From contig CALAZZ010000293.1 of NCBI GenBank assembly GCA_937926515.1, forward strand, positions 1 through 44,231: a stretch of DNA of 44,231 bases. Direction: 5' to 3'. Made by a program: the position numbers and the translations under genes. Under the pieces are notes generated by a model. The model was given only the letters and a program-made list of their open reading frames with translations, ran no database searches and was not told the DNA's origin. The stretch is from an uncultured Bacteroidales bacterium (GTDB lineage: Bacteria > Bacteroidota > Bacteroidia > Bacteroidales > F082). The stretch's first letter is position 1. Each line of letters opens with the position of its first letter. Shown piece by piece: positions 7,725 to 16,776 of this stretch.

Positions 7725-7745
7725 ACATTCAATATGTGCTTTGTG

Positions 7746-7786
7746 AAAAACCCACAATCAGAATTATGGTGGTGGGTTTTTTTTGC
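7746..7786 (+). terminator. Terminator of the cytochrome c-DUF4920 operon
   Basis: AAAAACCCAC pairs with GTGGGTTTTT (7772-7781) around a 16-base loop and runs into an eight-T tract. It lies 22 bases after the DUF4920 stop. Confidence 0.75.
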
Positions 7787-7990
7787 AACTATTACTAAAA
7801 GAAGTTGTCAATAATTATAATTTTGGAAGGGGTGATGCGCAAAATTGAATTCATGGTTCGATTATTTTATGTGATGTGAACTTTTTTTTTGGGTCTTTAA
7901 CACCTTAATTATTGTAAATTAGCCAAGTATTTCAAACTGCAAAATGTCAGATAAATCCTGAAATCAATTGCACCTTAAATAAATATTTAT

Positions 7991-9319
7991 ATGAAACTTA
8001 AAATCAACGCATTAATTGCGATCATGCTGCTATTTGCAGCTGCACTTCAGGCCGGGAATAATCCCAGGTTTGAATTTACTGAGTTCACGCTTGAAAACGG
8101 ACTGCATGTCATACTCAATGAGGATAACACCACGCCTAACATCGTTGTGAACATTATGTATCATGTGGGTGCCAAGAATGAAACCCCTGACCGTACCGGT
8201 TTTGCTCATTTCTTTGAGCATTTGATGTTCGAAGGATCTAAACATATCGGAAGAGGTGAGTTTTCCGAAATTGTTGAAATGGCTGGAGGTTCACTGAATG
8301 CCTACACTAGTTTTGATGTTACAAATTACTTTGTGCTGCTTCCTTCCAATCAATTGGAATTGGGCCTTTGGCTCGAATCAGAGCGTTTACTGCACCCGGT
8401 TATTGATTCGATTGGCATAGCCACCCAGAAAAGTGTAGTTACCGAGGAGATGAAGCAGTCACGCGATAATCGCCCTTATGGCAGATTACTTACTGAAACC
8501 ATAAAACGTGCATTTAAGGAGCATCCCTACCGGTCCGATGTGCTTGGTAAGGATGAACATATTCGCAATGCTACTGAAGAGGATATAAAGGCTTTTCATG
8601 ATATGTTTTATGTGCCGAACAATGCGGTTCTGGTAATCACAGGCGACATAGATATTGATCAAACAAAGCTTTTGGTTGAGAAATATTTTGGCGATATTCC
8701 AAGTGGAAGACTGGAGCCACGCAGGCCTACTGTAATAGAGCCACCTTTGCCTCATGAGATAAGGGATACGGTATTTGACAACATTCAGCTTCCTGCAGTA
8801 ATTCAGGCTTACAGGATTCCGGCATCCGGTACCGATGATTACTATGCTGTTGAGATGCTTGGCTCATTGCTCAGTTCAGGACAGAGCAGCCGCCTCCACC
8901 GCAGACTTGTTAACCAGGAGCGCAAGGCCATGCAGATATCAGCCATACCTCTTGGACTTGAGGATCCGGGTATAAGTCTGATTTTTGCGCTGCCCAATAT
9001 GGGCATTGATCCAAATGATATGGAAAAGCTCATTGATGAAGAACTGGAACGGGTGCGTACTGGGTTGATATCGGAGGATGAACTGCAAAAGCTTAAAAAC
9101 CAATACGAAAGCAGATTTGTCAACGGCAATACCACTATTGCACGGCGTGCAATGAATCTAGCTAATTTTTATACCTACCATAAAGATCCAGATCTCATTA
9201 ATACCCAATTGGAAAAATATCATGCTGTAACCAGGGAAGATATCAGGGCGGCGGCAAAGAATTATTTCAATGAGGATAATCGAGTTGTATTGTATTATAT
9301 GCCTCAACCAACAAATTAA
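7991..9319 (+). CDS. M16-family zinc metallopeptidase, catalytic subunit
   Basis: A 442-residue exported insulinase/pitrilysin-family peptidase. The first 22 residues or so form a signal peptide (AIMLLFAAALQA). The inverted zinc motif HxxEH is intact at H73-F-F-E76-H77, and the third zinc ligand is provided by the E152/E153 pair, about 75 residues later as the family requires. The N-terminal M16 domain spans about 25-180 and the C-terminal M16_C domain about 185-360. The next gene, 30 bases downstream, encodes a homologue without the zinc motif, so the two probably form an active/inactive heterodimer in the periplasm, as described for other bacterial M16 pairs. Targets are unknown; peptide or signal-sequence remnants are typical for the family. 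Confidence 0.93.
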   Translation: MKLKINALIAIMLLFAAALQAGNNPRFEFTEFTLENGLHVILNEDNTTPNIVVNIMYHVGAKNETPDRTGFAHFFEHLMFEGSKHIGRGEFSEIVEMAGGSLNAYTSFDVTNYFVLLPSNQLELGLWLESERLLHPVIDSIGIATQKSVVTEEMKQSRDNRPYGRLLTETIKRAFKEHPYRSDVLGKDEHIRNATEEDIKAFHDMFYVPNNAVLVITGDIDIDQTKLLVEKYFGDIPSGRLEPRRPTVIEPPLPHEIRDTVFDNIQLPAVIQAYRIPASGTDDYYAVEMLGSLLSSGQSSRLHRRLVNQERKAMQISAIPLGLEDPGISLIFALPNMGIDPNDMEKLIDEELERVRTGLISEDELQKLKNQYESRFVNGNTTIARRAMNLANFYTYHKDPDLINTQLEKYHAVTREDIRAAAKNYFNEDNRVVLYYMPQPTN

Positions 9320-9349
9320 ACATTGAATTCATCCTTTAATAGTTAGATC

Positions 9350-11407
9350 ATGAAAAAAATAGTTATAAGTGTATTTACATTGCTGATGCTGGCTTTTGGG
9401 GTATCTGCACAAATTGACCGTAGTGTGCGTCCCGAACCAGGACCCGCACCTGTTATTCAACTGGGCGATTTTGACACGTTCACAATGGACAATGGCATGA
9501 AGGTGATTGTTGTTGAAAACCGCCAAGTACCTGTGTTGTCATTCCAGTTAACGCTGGATGTTGATCCCGTGCTGGAAGGTGAGGCTAAAGGATTTGTTGA
9601 TCTTGGAGGAGCCTTACTTCGGGATGGCACAACAAATAGAAGCAAAGAAGAGATTGATGAAACCATCGACTTTATCGGAGCCAGCTTGAATACCTTTTCG
9701 TCGGGTATGTTTGCATCATCTCTGACGCGACATAAGGAAACCTTGCTCGAACTGATGTCCGATATTTTATTGAACCCCTCTTTTCCCGAGTCGGAATTGG
9801 AACGCAGCCTAAATCAGAACATTTCCGGATTATCAACTGTAAAGACTGATGCCAATGCAATGGTTAGGAATGTAAGGACAGCAATGCTTTATCCCAATCA
9901 TCCCTATGGTGAAGTGACCACTGAAGAGTCTCTAAATAATGTTAATGTTGATCTGATCAAAGAGTATTATCAAACCTTTTTTAAACCCAATGTAGCCTAT
10001 ATGGTAATTGTTGGTGACATTGATGTGGATGAAGCCAAAGCATTAATGGAAAAATATTTTGCTCAGTGGGAGCCAGCTGAAGTTCCAAATTATGAATATG
10101 ATACACCTACAGCGCCTGAAGGAATTAGGGTAGCATTTGCTGAACGCATGGGTGCAGTACAATCGGTAGTTTCAATTGCTTACCCCTTGTATTTAACTCC
10201 CGGTCATGAAGATGCCATCAAAGTAAGTGTGATGAACAGTATACTTGGTGGAGGAGTGTTTTCAGGTCGTTTAATGCAAAACCTTCGTGAAGATAAAGGA
10301 TATACTTATGGTGCCAGATCCAATATTTCTACTGATCGGCTAATAGGTAGTTTTACTGCGGGCGCTGAAGTTCGTAATAGTGTTACAGACAGTACCGTGG
10401 TTGAGATATTTCATGAGATGGATCGCATGCGCAATGAACAAGTTGATGAGGAGAGTTTGCAGCTGGTTAAAAACTATTTGACCGGTAGTTTTGCGCGTTC
10501 ACTCGAGAGCCCACGTACCATGGCTCGATTTGCTCTTAATATTGAGAGGTATGGCTTACCTGAAGATTATTATGCCACTTACCTGGAAAAGCTGAATGCT
10601 GTTACAGCAGATGATGTGATGGATATGGCTCGTAAGTACCTCAAACCTGAAAATGCCTACATCATTGTTGCAGGCAATAAAGAAGAAGTCCCCCAGAACC
10701 TTACAAGATTTGCTGTTTCAGGCGAGGTGGAGTTTTATGATGCTTTTGGTCGTCCTCTTATTGAAGCCGAGCTTGTTGAGGTGGGAGATGATATGAACAT
10801 CGATACTGTGCTGGAAAATTACTTCAATGCCATTGGCGGGCGTGACAAAATGGAGCAGGTGAATGATATGGTATTAACCATGAGGGCCCAGATGATGGGC
10901 CAGGAGGTATCAATGAAAACATATCGCAAATCACCAGATCTGTACCTTATGGAAACAAGTATGGGTGGAATGGTTGTGAGCAAGCAGCTATTTGATGGTG
11001 AAAAAGCAATTGTGGTATCACCTATGGGTAAACAGGAGTTTGCCGAAGGTGTGGAATATGAAATGATGCGAAGCCAGTCCATTATGAATGCAGAACTTCA
11101 TTATAAAGAACATGGCATTCAAAAAACATTGGCAGGAATCGAAACGGTACAGGGCAAGCCCTGTTACAAAGTTGAGGTGGTGGCTAACGGCATCAAATCA
11201 TTTGATTATTATGATGTTGGAACAAGCCTTAAAATTCAGACCGACAGCCAGCAGGGAAGCATTATTTTCGACGAATACCGTGAATTTGAAGGATTGCTTT
11301 TTCCAACACATTTGAAACAGCAAATGGGGCCACAAATGATTGATGTGATCATTGAAGGCATTGAGATCAATACCGGTATAGAACCTGATGTTTTTCAAGT
11401 GGATTAA
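9350..11407 (+). CDS. M16-family non-catalytic subunit with C-terminal lipoprotein-carrier-like domain
   Basis: A 685-residue exported protein with a signal peptide ending GVSAQ at about residue 21. Two M16-type domains (about 35-190 and 195-375) follow. The place of HxxEH is taken by GGALLRDGTTN, so zinc binding is lost, while the R/Y substrate-gripping segment typical of inactive subunits (NLREDKGYTYGARS) is kept. After residue 470 there is an extra domain of about 215 residues starting FNAIGGRDKMEQV, rich in beta strands (MTMRAQ, YRKSPDLYLMET, GKPCYKVEV, FDYYDVGT), which resembles the LolA/LppX-type carrier fold common in Bacteroidota. The upstream catalytic M16 gene is its evident partner. 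Confidence 0.9.
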   Translation: MKKIVISVFTLLMLAFGVSAQIDRSVRPEPGPAPVIQLGDFDTFTMDNGMKVIVVENRQVPVLSFQLTLDVDPVLEGEAKGFVDLGGALLRDGTTNRSKEEIDETIDFIGASLNTFSSGMFASSLTRHKETLLELMSDILLNPSFPESELERSLNQNISGLSTVKTDANAMVRNVRTAMLYPNHPYGEVTTEESLNNVNVDLIKEYYQTFFKPNVAYMVIVGDIDVDEAKALMEKYFAQWEPAEVPNYEYDTPTAPEGIRVAFAERMGAVQSVVSIAYPLYLTPGHEDAIKVSVMNSILGGGVFSGRLMQNLREDKGYTYGARSNISTDRLIGSFTAGAEVRNSVTDSTVVEIFHEMDRMRNEQVDEESLQLVKNYLTGSFARSLESPRTMARFALNIERYGLPEDYYATYLEKLNAVTADDVMDMARKYLKPENAYIIVAGNKEEVPQNLTRFAVSGEVEFYDAFGRPLIEAELVEVGDDMNIDTVLENYFNAIGGRDKMEQVNDMVLTMRAQMMGQEVSMKTYRKSPDLYLMETSMGGMVVSKQLFDGEKAIVVSPMGKQEFAEGVEYEMMRSQSIMNAELHYKEHGIQKTLAGIETVQGKPCYKVEVVANGIKSFDYYDVGTSLKIQTDSQQGSIIFDEYREFEGLLFPTHLKQQMGPQMIDVIIEGIEINTGIEPDVFQVD

Positions 11408-11484
11408 AAAGATTATTTACATCAACGAATCACTTTTAAGATAAATCGTTCCTTTTATAAATGACAAAAATAAAACGGAATACT

Positions 11485-11513
11485 ATTGTGGTTTTAAAAA
11501 AAAAGTAATTTAG
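11485..11513 (+). promoter_or_regulatory. Predicted promoter of the beta-barrel protein gene
   Basis: ATTG (11485-11488), 17 bases, then TAATTTAG (11506-11513), a weaker variant of TTTG-N19-TAnnTTTG. A degenerate copy of the Rex-like inverted repeat (CTTTTAA-N4-TTAACAA) lies downstream at 11566-11583. Confidence 0.35.
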
Positions 11514-11596
11514 CACCTTTAATTTTATTCGATCTTCATATTAACGGAAACGGAGATTGATCACTCTTTTAATTTATTAACAAAAACAGCTTTATT

Positions 11597-12166
11597 ATGA
11601 AGAGGTTATTTTTTACACTATTCGCTATGATAATAGCGACTGCATTGATTGGTCAAAACAACAATTTTAGCAAGGGCGATAAAGTGCTTAATGCCGGTAT
11701 TGGCCTCGGATCAACCTTGTATACCGGAACGGGCTATAGTTCGAAGGTGCCACCGGTATCGGTTTCATTTGAGGTTGGTTTGAAAGATGATTTCCTTGAT
11801 GTCCAGGATCTTAGTTTTGGTATTGGAGGTTATCTGGGATACACTGCTGCCAAGTGGGAGTCCAGTTGGGGCGGAGGTAGCTGGGGATGGGAGTATTCAT
11901 CCATTATTATCGGGCCTCGTGGTACATTGCACTACCCCTTTGTTGACAAACTGGATACCTATACCGGGTTGATGATTGGCTATAATATTGTTTCATCTAA
12001 AAGTTATGGAACCGGATTATGGTCAGATTATTCAGCTTCAGCAAGTGGATTATCCTGGTCCTACTACATTGGAGGTCGCTATTATTTCTCCGACAACTTT
12101 GCCGCAATGGTTGAGTTAGGTTATGGCATTGCTTATTTAAACCTTGGGGTGGCGCTGAAGTTCTAA
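11597..12166 (+). CDS. Small outer-membrane beta-barrel-like protein
   Basis: A 189-residue exported protein with a signal peptide ending ATALIGQ. The mature part alternates aromatic and small residues in strand-length segments (LNAGIGLGST, DLSFGIGGYLGYTAAKW, SSIIIGPRGTLHY, YTGLMIGYNIVSS, GLSWSYYIGGRYYF, AAMVELGYGIAYLNLGVALKF) and ends in phenylalanine, the usual terminal residue of outer-membrane barrels. About eight strands can be drawn, so an OmpA/OmpW-like eight-stranded barrel is likely. No ligand or export role can be assigned. The gene stands alone between its own predicted promoter and a strong terminator. Confidence 0.75.
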   Translation: MKRLFFTLFAMIIATALIGQNNNFSKGDKVLNAGIGLGSTLYTGTGYSSKVPPVSVSFEVGLKDDFLDVQDLSFGIGGYLGYTAAKWESSWGGGSWGWEYSSIIIGPRGTLHYPFVDKLDTYTGLMIGYNIVSSKSYGTGLWSDYSASASGLSWSYYIGGRYYFSDNFAAMVELGYGIAYLNLGVALKF

Positions 12167-12201
12167 CAAGGTTTGATTGTTTTCGTAGTATTACTAAGGT
12201 T

Positions 12202-12233
12202 ACGCCTGCAGATTTTGCTCTGCAGGCGTTTTT
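12202..12233 (+). terminator. Rho-independent terminator after the beta-barrel gene
   Basis: ACGCCTGCAG pairs perfectly with CTGCAGGCGT around an 8-base loop, followed by a T-run. It separates the barrel gene from convergent htpG. Confidence 0.93.
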
Positions 12234-12254
12234 CTGTCCCTGATCTAATCGTTA

Positions 12255-14162
12255 TTATTTAATTAAATTCAGGCTGCGCTTGATGAACTCATTCATTTCT
12301 TTACCCTTAAGCAGGTTCTTCGAAAGTCGGGCCAGGTCATAAAGCTGCTTGATCGTTTTATCACGCTCTTCATCAGCTACATCAAGCATTTTTGCTACTA
12401 TGGGATGGTTGGCATTTACCACCAGGTTATAGCTATCGGGCAGCTCACCCATACCCATCATAGGACTGCCGCCAATCCTGCTCATATCCTTCATCCTTCG
12501 CATAAACTCATTTTGTGTGATCATCACAGGTTGGTCTGTCTCACTCAGGTTTTCAAATACCACTTCATATTGCTTTTTCTCAATATTTCGTTCAAAAGCT
12601 TCTTTGAGAGCATCTTTTTGGCTTTCGTCAAGTTTGGATGGCTGTTCACTTTCCTCTTTAACGATCAGCTTATCAATGGTATTGGAGTCAACACGAGCAA
12701 ATCGACTATCATCAGATTTCTGTTCAAGTGCATTCAGAAAATGACTGTCAAGCACACCATCCATCAAAAGCACATCATAACCCCTTTCGCGGGCTGCTTC
12801 AATATAGCTGAATTGTTCTTCAGAATTTGTTGCATAAAGATAGATGAGCTTTTTATCCTTGTCCAACTGATTGGTTTCAATCTGTTTTTTGTACTCATCA
12901 AGGGTAAAGTATTTTCCCTCTGTATTTTTAAATAAAAAGAATTTCTCTGCCCTTTCATTGAATTTAGGCTCGGAAATATAACCGTATTGGATGAATATCT
13001 TAATATCATCCCATTTATCTTCAAACAATTTACGGTCTTTCTTATAAAGCTCCTCCAGTTTATCTGCCACTTTCCGGGTGATGTAACCCGAAATTTTCTT
13101 CACATTTTGATCACTCTGCAGGAATGACCGGCTCACATTCAGGGGAATATCAGGCGAATCTATAACTCCATGCAGCAGGGTGAGAAAGTCAGGAACTATA
13201 CCCTCAACAGAGTCGGTTACAAACACCTGGTTGCAATACAGCTGTATCTTATCACGCTGAAGCTCATAGTTTTGTTTTACCTTGGGAAAATACAGGATGC
13301 CGGTTAGATTGAAAGGATAATCCACATTCAAATGAATATGAAAAAGAGGATCGTCGAATGTAAGGGGATAGAGTTCACGGTAAAATTCCTTGTATTCTTC
13401 TTCCTTGGCTTCGGCGGGAGTTTTTTTCCACAATGGATTTACATTGTTGATAATCCATGGTTTTTCCACCGTCTTGGTTATAGGTTTACCTTTCTCATCG
13501 GTTTCTCCTTCCAGAGGCACCTCCTCCTTCTTCATTCCAAATTGAATGGGTACCGGCAGGAACTTGCAATACTTGTTAAGAAGTTCTCTAACCTTATAAT
13601 CCTCAAGGAATTCAGTGTTCTCATCATCAATATGCAGGATGACCTCTGTGCCACGTTCTTTTTTATCGGATTCTTGCAGGCTATATTCAGGGCTGCCATC
13701 GCACTCCCAGTGAACTGCTTTCGTACTGCCCCCTTTTTTATAAGTTTTTGTTTTGAGCTCTACCTTTTCAGCCACCATGAAAGATGAGTAAAAACCCAGG
13801 CCAAAGTGTCCAATTATAGCATTGGCTTCAGCTTGTGTTTTCGACTTGAATTTTTTTACAAATTCCTCAGCGCTTGAGAATGCAATCTGATTGATGTACT
13901 TTTCCACCTCGTCCTGGGTCATGCCAATACCCCGGTCGCGAACAGTAAGAGTTTTGTTCTTTTTGTCAACCTCAACCTGAATGATGAGATCACCCAGTTC
14001 GTCTTTCATTTTGCCTGATGCTGCTAAAGTTTTCAATTTTTGTGTGGCATCTACTGCATTACTAACCAGCTCGCGCAGAAATATTTCGTGATCGGAATAG
14101 AGGAATTTTTTTATGATCGGAAATATGTTCTCGGTTTTAACATCAATGGTTCCCTTATGCAT
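12255..14162 (-). CDS. htpG: Molecular chaperone HtpG (bacterial Hsp90)
   Basis: A 635-residue cytoplasmic Hsp90 chaperone acting as an ATP-driven dimer. The N-terminal GHKL ATPase carries its signatures: RELVSNAVDATQKL (catalytic Glu and Mg-binding Asn), DRGIGM (adenine-binding Asp) and GHFGLGFYSSFMV (lid region). The middle domain contains the NVSRSFLQ segment with the conserved arginine that contacts ATP phosphate, and the C-terminal third forms the dimerisation domain; the MEEVD tail of cytosolic eukaryotic forms is absent, as in bacteria. Length is normal for bacterial HtpG. No CIRCE or other known heat-shock operator was seen in the 240-base upstream region. The gene is divergent from the methyltransferase gene. 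Confidence 0.98.
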   Translation of the reverse strand: MHKGTIDVKTENIFPIIKKFLYSDHEIFLRELVSNAVDATQKLKTLAASGKMKDELGDLIIQVEVDKKNKTLTVRDRGIGMTQDEVEKYINQIAFSSAEEFVKKFKSKTQAEANAIIGHFGLGFYSSFMVAEKVELKTKTYKKGGSTKAVHWECDGSPEYSLQESDKKERGTEVILHIDDENTEFLEDYKVRELLNKYCKFLPVPIQFGMKKEEVPLEGETDEKGKPITKTVEKPWIINNVNPLWKKTPAEAKEEEYKEFYRELYPLTFDDPLFHIHLNVDYPFNLTGILYFPKVKQNYELQRDKIQLYCNQVFVTDSVEGIVPDFLTLLHGVIDSPDIPLNVSRSFLQSDQNVKKISGYITRKVADKLEELYKKDRKLFEDKWDDIKIFIQYGYISEPKFNERAEKFFLFKNTEGKYFTLDEYKKQIETNQLDKDKKLIYLYATNSEEQFSYIEAARERGYDVLLMDGVLDSHFLNALEQKSDDSRFARVDSNTIDKLIVKEESEQPSKLDESQKDALKEAFERNIEKKQYEVVFENLSETDQPVMITQNEFMRRMKDMSRIGGSPMMGMGELPDSYNLVVNANHPIVAKMLDVADEERDKTIKQLYDLARLSKNLLKGKEMNEFIKRSLNLIK

Positions 14163-14402
14163 AATAAATATTTTTTTAAGTTTCAGGGCAATGCCAAATC
14201 AAAGCTTGTGCCATGTAACATTATCCTGACAAAATGACCATGCCAGGTATACATAGAGGAAAACAGTACCTTTTTGGCAGTTATTATTCCAATTCCAGGA
14301 ATCTTTTAACTGAATAGCAATATGCTTGATATTATTCATTTTACGGTACAAAAAGTGTAATATCAGCGAGAAGATACTAATTTTACAGTCTTATTTATAC
14401 CT

Positions 14403-15569
14403 ATGAAGGAAATTCAAGAATTTATTGAACGGGTAAAGGATGCATTGGATGGCAATCAATTCGTCAAACTAACCCTGAGTAAGGCAAGGGATAAATCATC
14501 CGAGCTTCGTAATGTGTATGGAAAACGCATCACTATCAAAGCCGGCGAAAGGATCTCATTCACATTTCGATATTCAACACGTGATGAGGTTAAGAACTTT
14601 GCCTTTGACCAGCTTGATCAATTCTTGCATGATATGTTGACAAAAAACTTTATGGTTGCCAACCTGATGACAATTGAGGCAGATTATGAGTTGCTAATCA
14701 ATAAGAAAGGCAATATGCGTTTGCAACAGAAATCTGCCAGCAAGTCAGTGCTTCCTGAGGCCGAACACGATAGAACAAAATCACGTTTAATTGATTCACG
14801 TAAACCACACTGGTTTTACCTGGGTATTACTGACCGAAAAGGAAATGTATTACCCGGTATGCAACACAAGTTCAAACAGGTGAATCAATATATTGATTTA
14901 CTACAATATCACCTGGCACCATTGCTGGCGAAGCCTAAGCTTCAGATTGTGGATATGGGGGCTGGCAAGGGATACCTTACCTTTGCACTGTATGAGTTTT
15001 TGGTTGATCAAAAAGGAATTCTTCCCGATATTGTTGGTGTTGAACAGCGTCCTGAACTGGTAAAGGAAATTAATTTGATTGCACGAAAGTCCCAATTATC
15101 AGGATTGCGGTTTGTAGAAGGTACCATAAATGATTTCACGGCTGGGGCCATAGATGTTCTTATTGCGTTGCACGCCTGTGACACAGCCACTGACGATGCT
15201 ATTGCATCCGGAATTAAAGCCGGCGCGGAACTCATTGTTTGCGCACCTTGTTGCCATAAGCAAATTCGTAAGGAGATTACAGCCTCAGCACAGGCACAAC
15301 CAATGCTGAAGTATGGCATCATACTCGAAAAACAGGCTGAATTGCTTACTGATACCCTTAGGGCATTGCTCATGGAAAAATATGGTTACACATCGCATAT
15401 ACAAGAGTTTATCGAGGCTGAACATACTCCCAAAAACCTGCTGCTTACCGGCATTAAATCACAGCAGCCTGCCAATGAAGCTGAGGTACATGCCAAAATT
15501 CAAAAATTAAAATACGAATTTGGAATCAAGTCGCATCATCTGGAAACTTTACTTGAAACTAAACCATAA
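14403..15569 (+). CDS. Class I SAM-dependent methyltransferase (Methyltransf_32-like)
   Basis: A 388-residue cytoplasmic protein. Residues 1-150 form a variable N-terminal region; residues about 165-320 form a Rossmann methyltransferase. Motif I is VDMGAGKGYLTF (V183-G190 region), followed by an acidic residue in VGVEQRPELV, then ALHACDTATDDAI and CAPCCHKQI (C280-H285). The HACD and PCCH pair is the pattern I associate with Methyltransf_32, the family that includes eukaryotic GSTCD and METTL25-type proteins, where the two cysteines and histidine replace a standard motif IV. The substrate is not known; RNA or protein are both possible. A weak -7-like TAATTTTA lies at 14378-14385. The next gene begins 67 bases downstream and could be cotranscribed. 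Confidence 0.82.
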   Translation: MKEIQEFIERVKDALDGNQFVKLTLSKARDKSSELRNVYGKRITIKAGERISFTFRYSTRDEVKNFAFDQLDQFLHDMLTKNFMVANLMTIEADYELLINKKGNMRLQQKSASKSVLPEAEHDRTKSRLIDSRKPHWFYLGITDRKGNVLPGMQHKFKQVNQYIDLLQYHLAPLLAKPKLQIVDMGAGKGYLTFALYEFLVDQKGILPDIVGVEQRPELVKEINLIARKSQLSGLRFVEGTINDFTAGAIDVLIALHACDTATDDAIASGIKAGAELIVCAPCCHKQIRKEITASAQAQPMLKYGIILEKQAELLTDTLRALLMEKYGYTSHIQEFIEAEHTPKNLLLTGIKSQQPANEAEVHAKIQKLKYEFGIKSHHLETLLETKP

Positions 15570-15636
15570 ACATATCTGCCTTGCTCCTTGAATCATAACA
15601 TTTTGTTTTCACGACACCTCAATAATTATTAACGAC

Positions 15637-16332
15637 ATGATCATCACCGGAACCATCATCAACGTAATTGCCGTTATCATTGGAAGCCTTCTAGGACTGC
15701 TGTTTCATGCCAGGCTCCCCCAAAGATTTGTAGATACCTTATTTCAGGGTATCGGACTTTTCACCTTAGCATTGGGTGTCTTTATGGCGCTTAAGGCTGA
15801 AGAATGGATATTGGTAATACTTAGTATTATCGTGGGTGGTTTAATCGGTGAGTTGTTGCGGCTCGAAGAACTGTTTGAGAGGCTGTCCACTCGAATTGGT
15901 AAACGTTTTAATGTGGGTGGTGAAAGATTTAACAAAGGCCTGCTTACGGCTTTTTTACTTTTTTGCATGGGCTCAATGACGGTTTTAGGAGCAATCGAGG
16001 AAGGTATGGGTGGACGCCCTGACCTTTATTATATTAAATCACTGATGGATGGAATTTCTTCAATTGCACTGGCTTCTGGTCTTGGCATTGGAGTACTATT
16101 TTCTGTGGTTCCACTGTTTCTTTACCAGGCCGGACTTACAATCATGGCCAACTGGTTTGGTACCTTCATGCCTGAACTGATGATCAGTGGGATTTCAGCC
16201 TCAGGTGGTGTTTTACTTATTGGGTTGGGACTGAATATACTGAATATAACAAAACTGAAAATCCTAAACCTGTTGCCGGCATTGATTATGATTGTCATTT
16301 TTACACAGCTATTTATCATAATTCAGAATTAA
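15637..16332 (+). CDS. DUF554 integral membrane protein
   Basis: A 231-residue polytopic membrane protein of the DUF554 (YqgA/YdfK) family. About six to seven hydrophobic segments are visible. Family hallmarks are the N-terminal GTIINVIAVIIGSLLGLL, the loop GELLRLEELFERL, and FLLFCMGSMTVLGAIEEGM followed by a substrate-like loop with DGISSIALASGLGIGVLFS. Family function is unknown; a transporter role is often suggested because of the two-fold internal pattern. It lies between the methyltransferase and the DksA-like gene on the same strand with short gaps (67 and 65 bases), but no functional tie is evident. Confidence 0.9.
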   Translation: MIITGTIINVIAVIIGSLLGLLFHARLPQRFVDTLFQGIGLFTLALGVFMALKAEEWILVILSIIVGGLIGELLRLEELFERLSTRIGKRFNVGGERFNKGLLTAFLLFCMGSMTVLGAIEEGMGGRPDLYYIKSLMDGISSIALASGLGIGVLFSVVPLFLYQAGLTIMANWFGTFMPELMISGISASGGVLLIGLGLNILNITKLKILNLLPALIMIVIFTQLFIIIQN

Positions 16333-16397
16333 TAATGTAAAACAGAAAAACCAAATGGCCCGAATGTTTAAAGTTTACCATCAGAATACTATAACTT

Positions 16398-16721
16398 ATG
16401 AATAAGGAAGAAATAAAGCTGAAGATTAAGGAAAAAATTGGAAGGACTGAGAAGATCGTTGCTGACTACAAGGAACTTACAAAGCCTGTTGCCCCAGATG
16501 TAGCCATTGGCCGAGTTTCGCGTATGGATGCCATTAACAATAAAAGTGTTACCGAGGCTGCCCTGAGGCAAGCTGAAGAAAAATTGCTTCAACTGAAATA
16601 TGCCATGACAAAGGTTGACAGTCCTGATTTTGGCATCTGTACCAAGTGCAGAAAACCTATTCCGCCCGAGCGTATTTTGATCAAACCCGAATCCATTCAT
16701 TGTGTGAATTGTGCGCGCTAA
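16398..16721 (+). CDS. DksA/TraR-type C4 zinc finger protein
   Basis: A 107-residue protein with an N-terminal helical hairpin (about 1-75, Lys/Glu-rich) and a C-terminal four-cysteine zinc finger C81-x2-C84 and C102-x2-C105 (CTKC, CVNC). DksA and relatives insert the coiled coil into the RNA polymerase secondary channel and act with ppGpp. The helical tip of classic DksA holds DxxDxA; here the region reads GRVSRMDAINNKS, with one acidic residue kept, so activity on polymerase is possible but not shown. It is shorter than E. coli DksA (151) and closer to TraR/YbiI-like forms with a longer coil. Confidence 0.85.
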   Translation: MNKEEIKLKIKEKIGRTEKIVADYKELTKPVAPDVAIGRVSRMDAINNKSVTEAALRQAEEKLLQLKYAMTKVDSPDFGICTKCRKPIPPERILIKPESIHCVNCAR

Positions 16722-16737
16722 TTATTGTGTAATTTAG
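16708..16737 (+). promoter_or_regulatory. Predicted promoter of the secreted glycosidase gene
   Basis: ATTG (16708-16711), 18 bases, then TAATTTAG (16730-16737), the same arrangement as before the beta-barrel gene. It overlaps the end of the zinc-finger gene. Confidence 0.35.
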
Positions 16738-16776
16738 CATAATTGTTGTTATGGATGACAAAACTTTTTACCAGAT

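Noticed and set aside
7835..7879. 14-codon ORF with a strong GGAAGGGG before its ATG, in the leader of the M16 operon
   Set aside because: A TAATTTTG element at 7818-7825 overlaps the supposed ribosome-binding site and no attenuator structure follows; too short to support as a gene.
14163..14402. Heat-shock operator before htpG
   Set aside because: No CIRCE (TTAGCACTC-N9-GAGTGCTAA) is present; a small ATTCC-A-GGAAT palindrome at 14292-14302 is too short to support.
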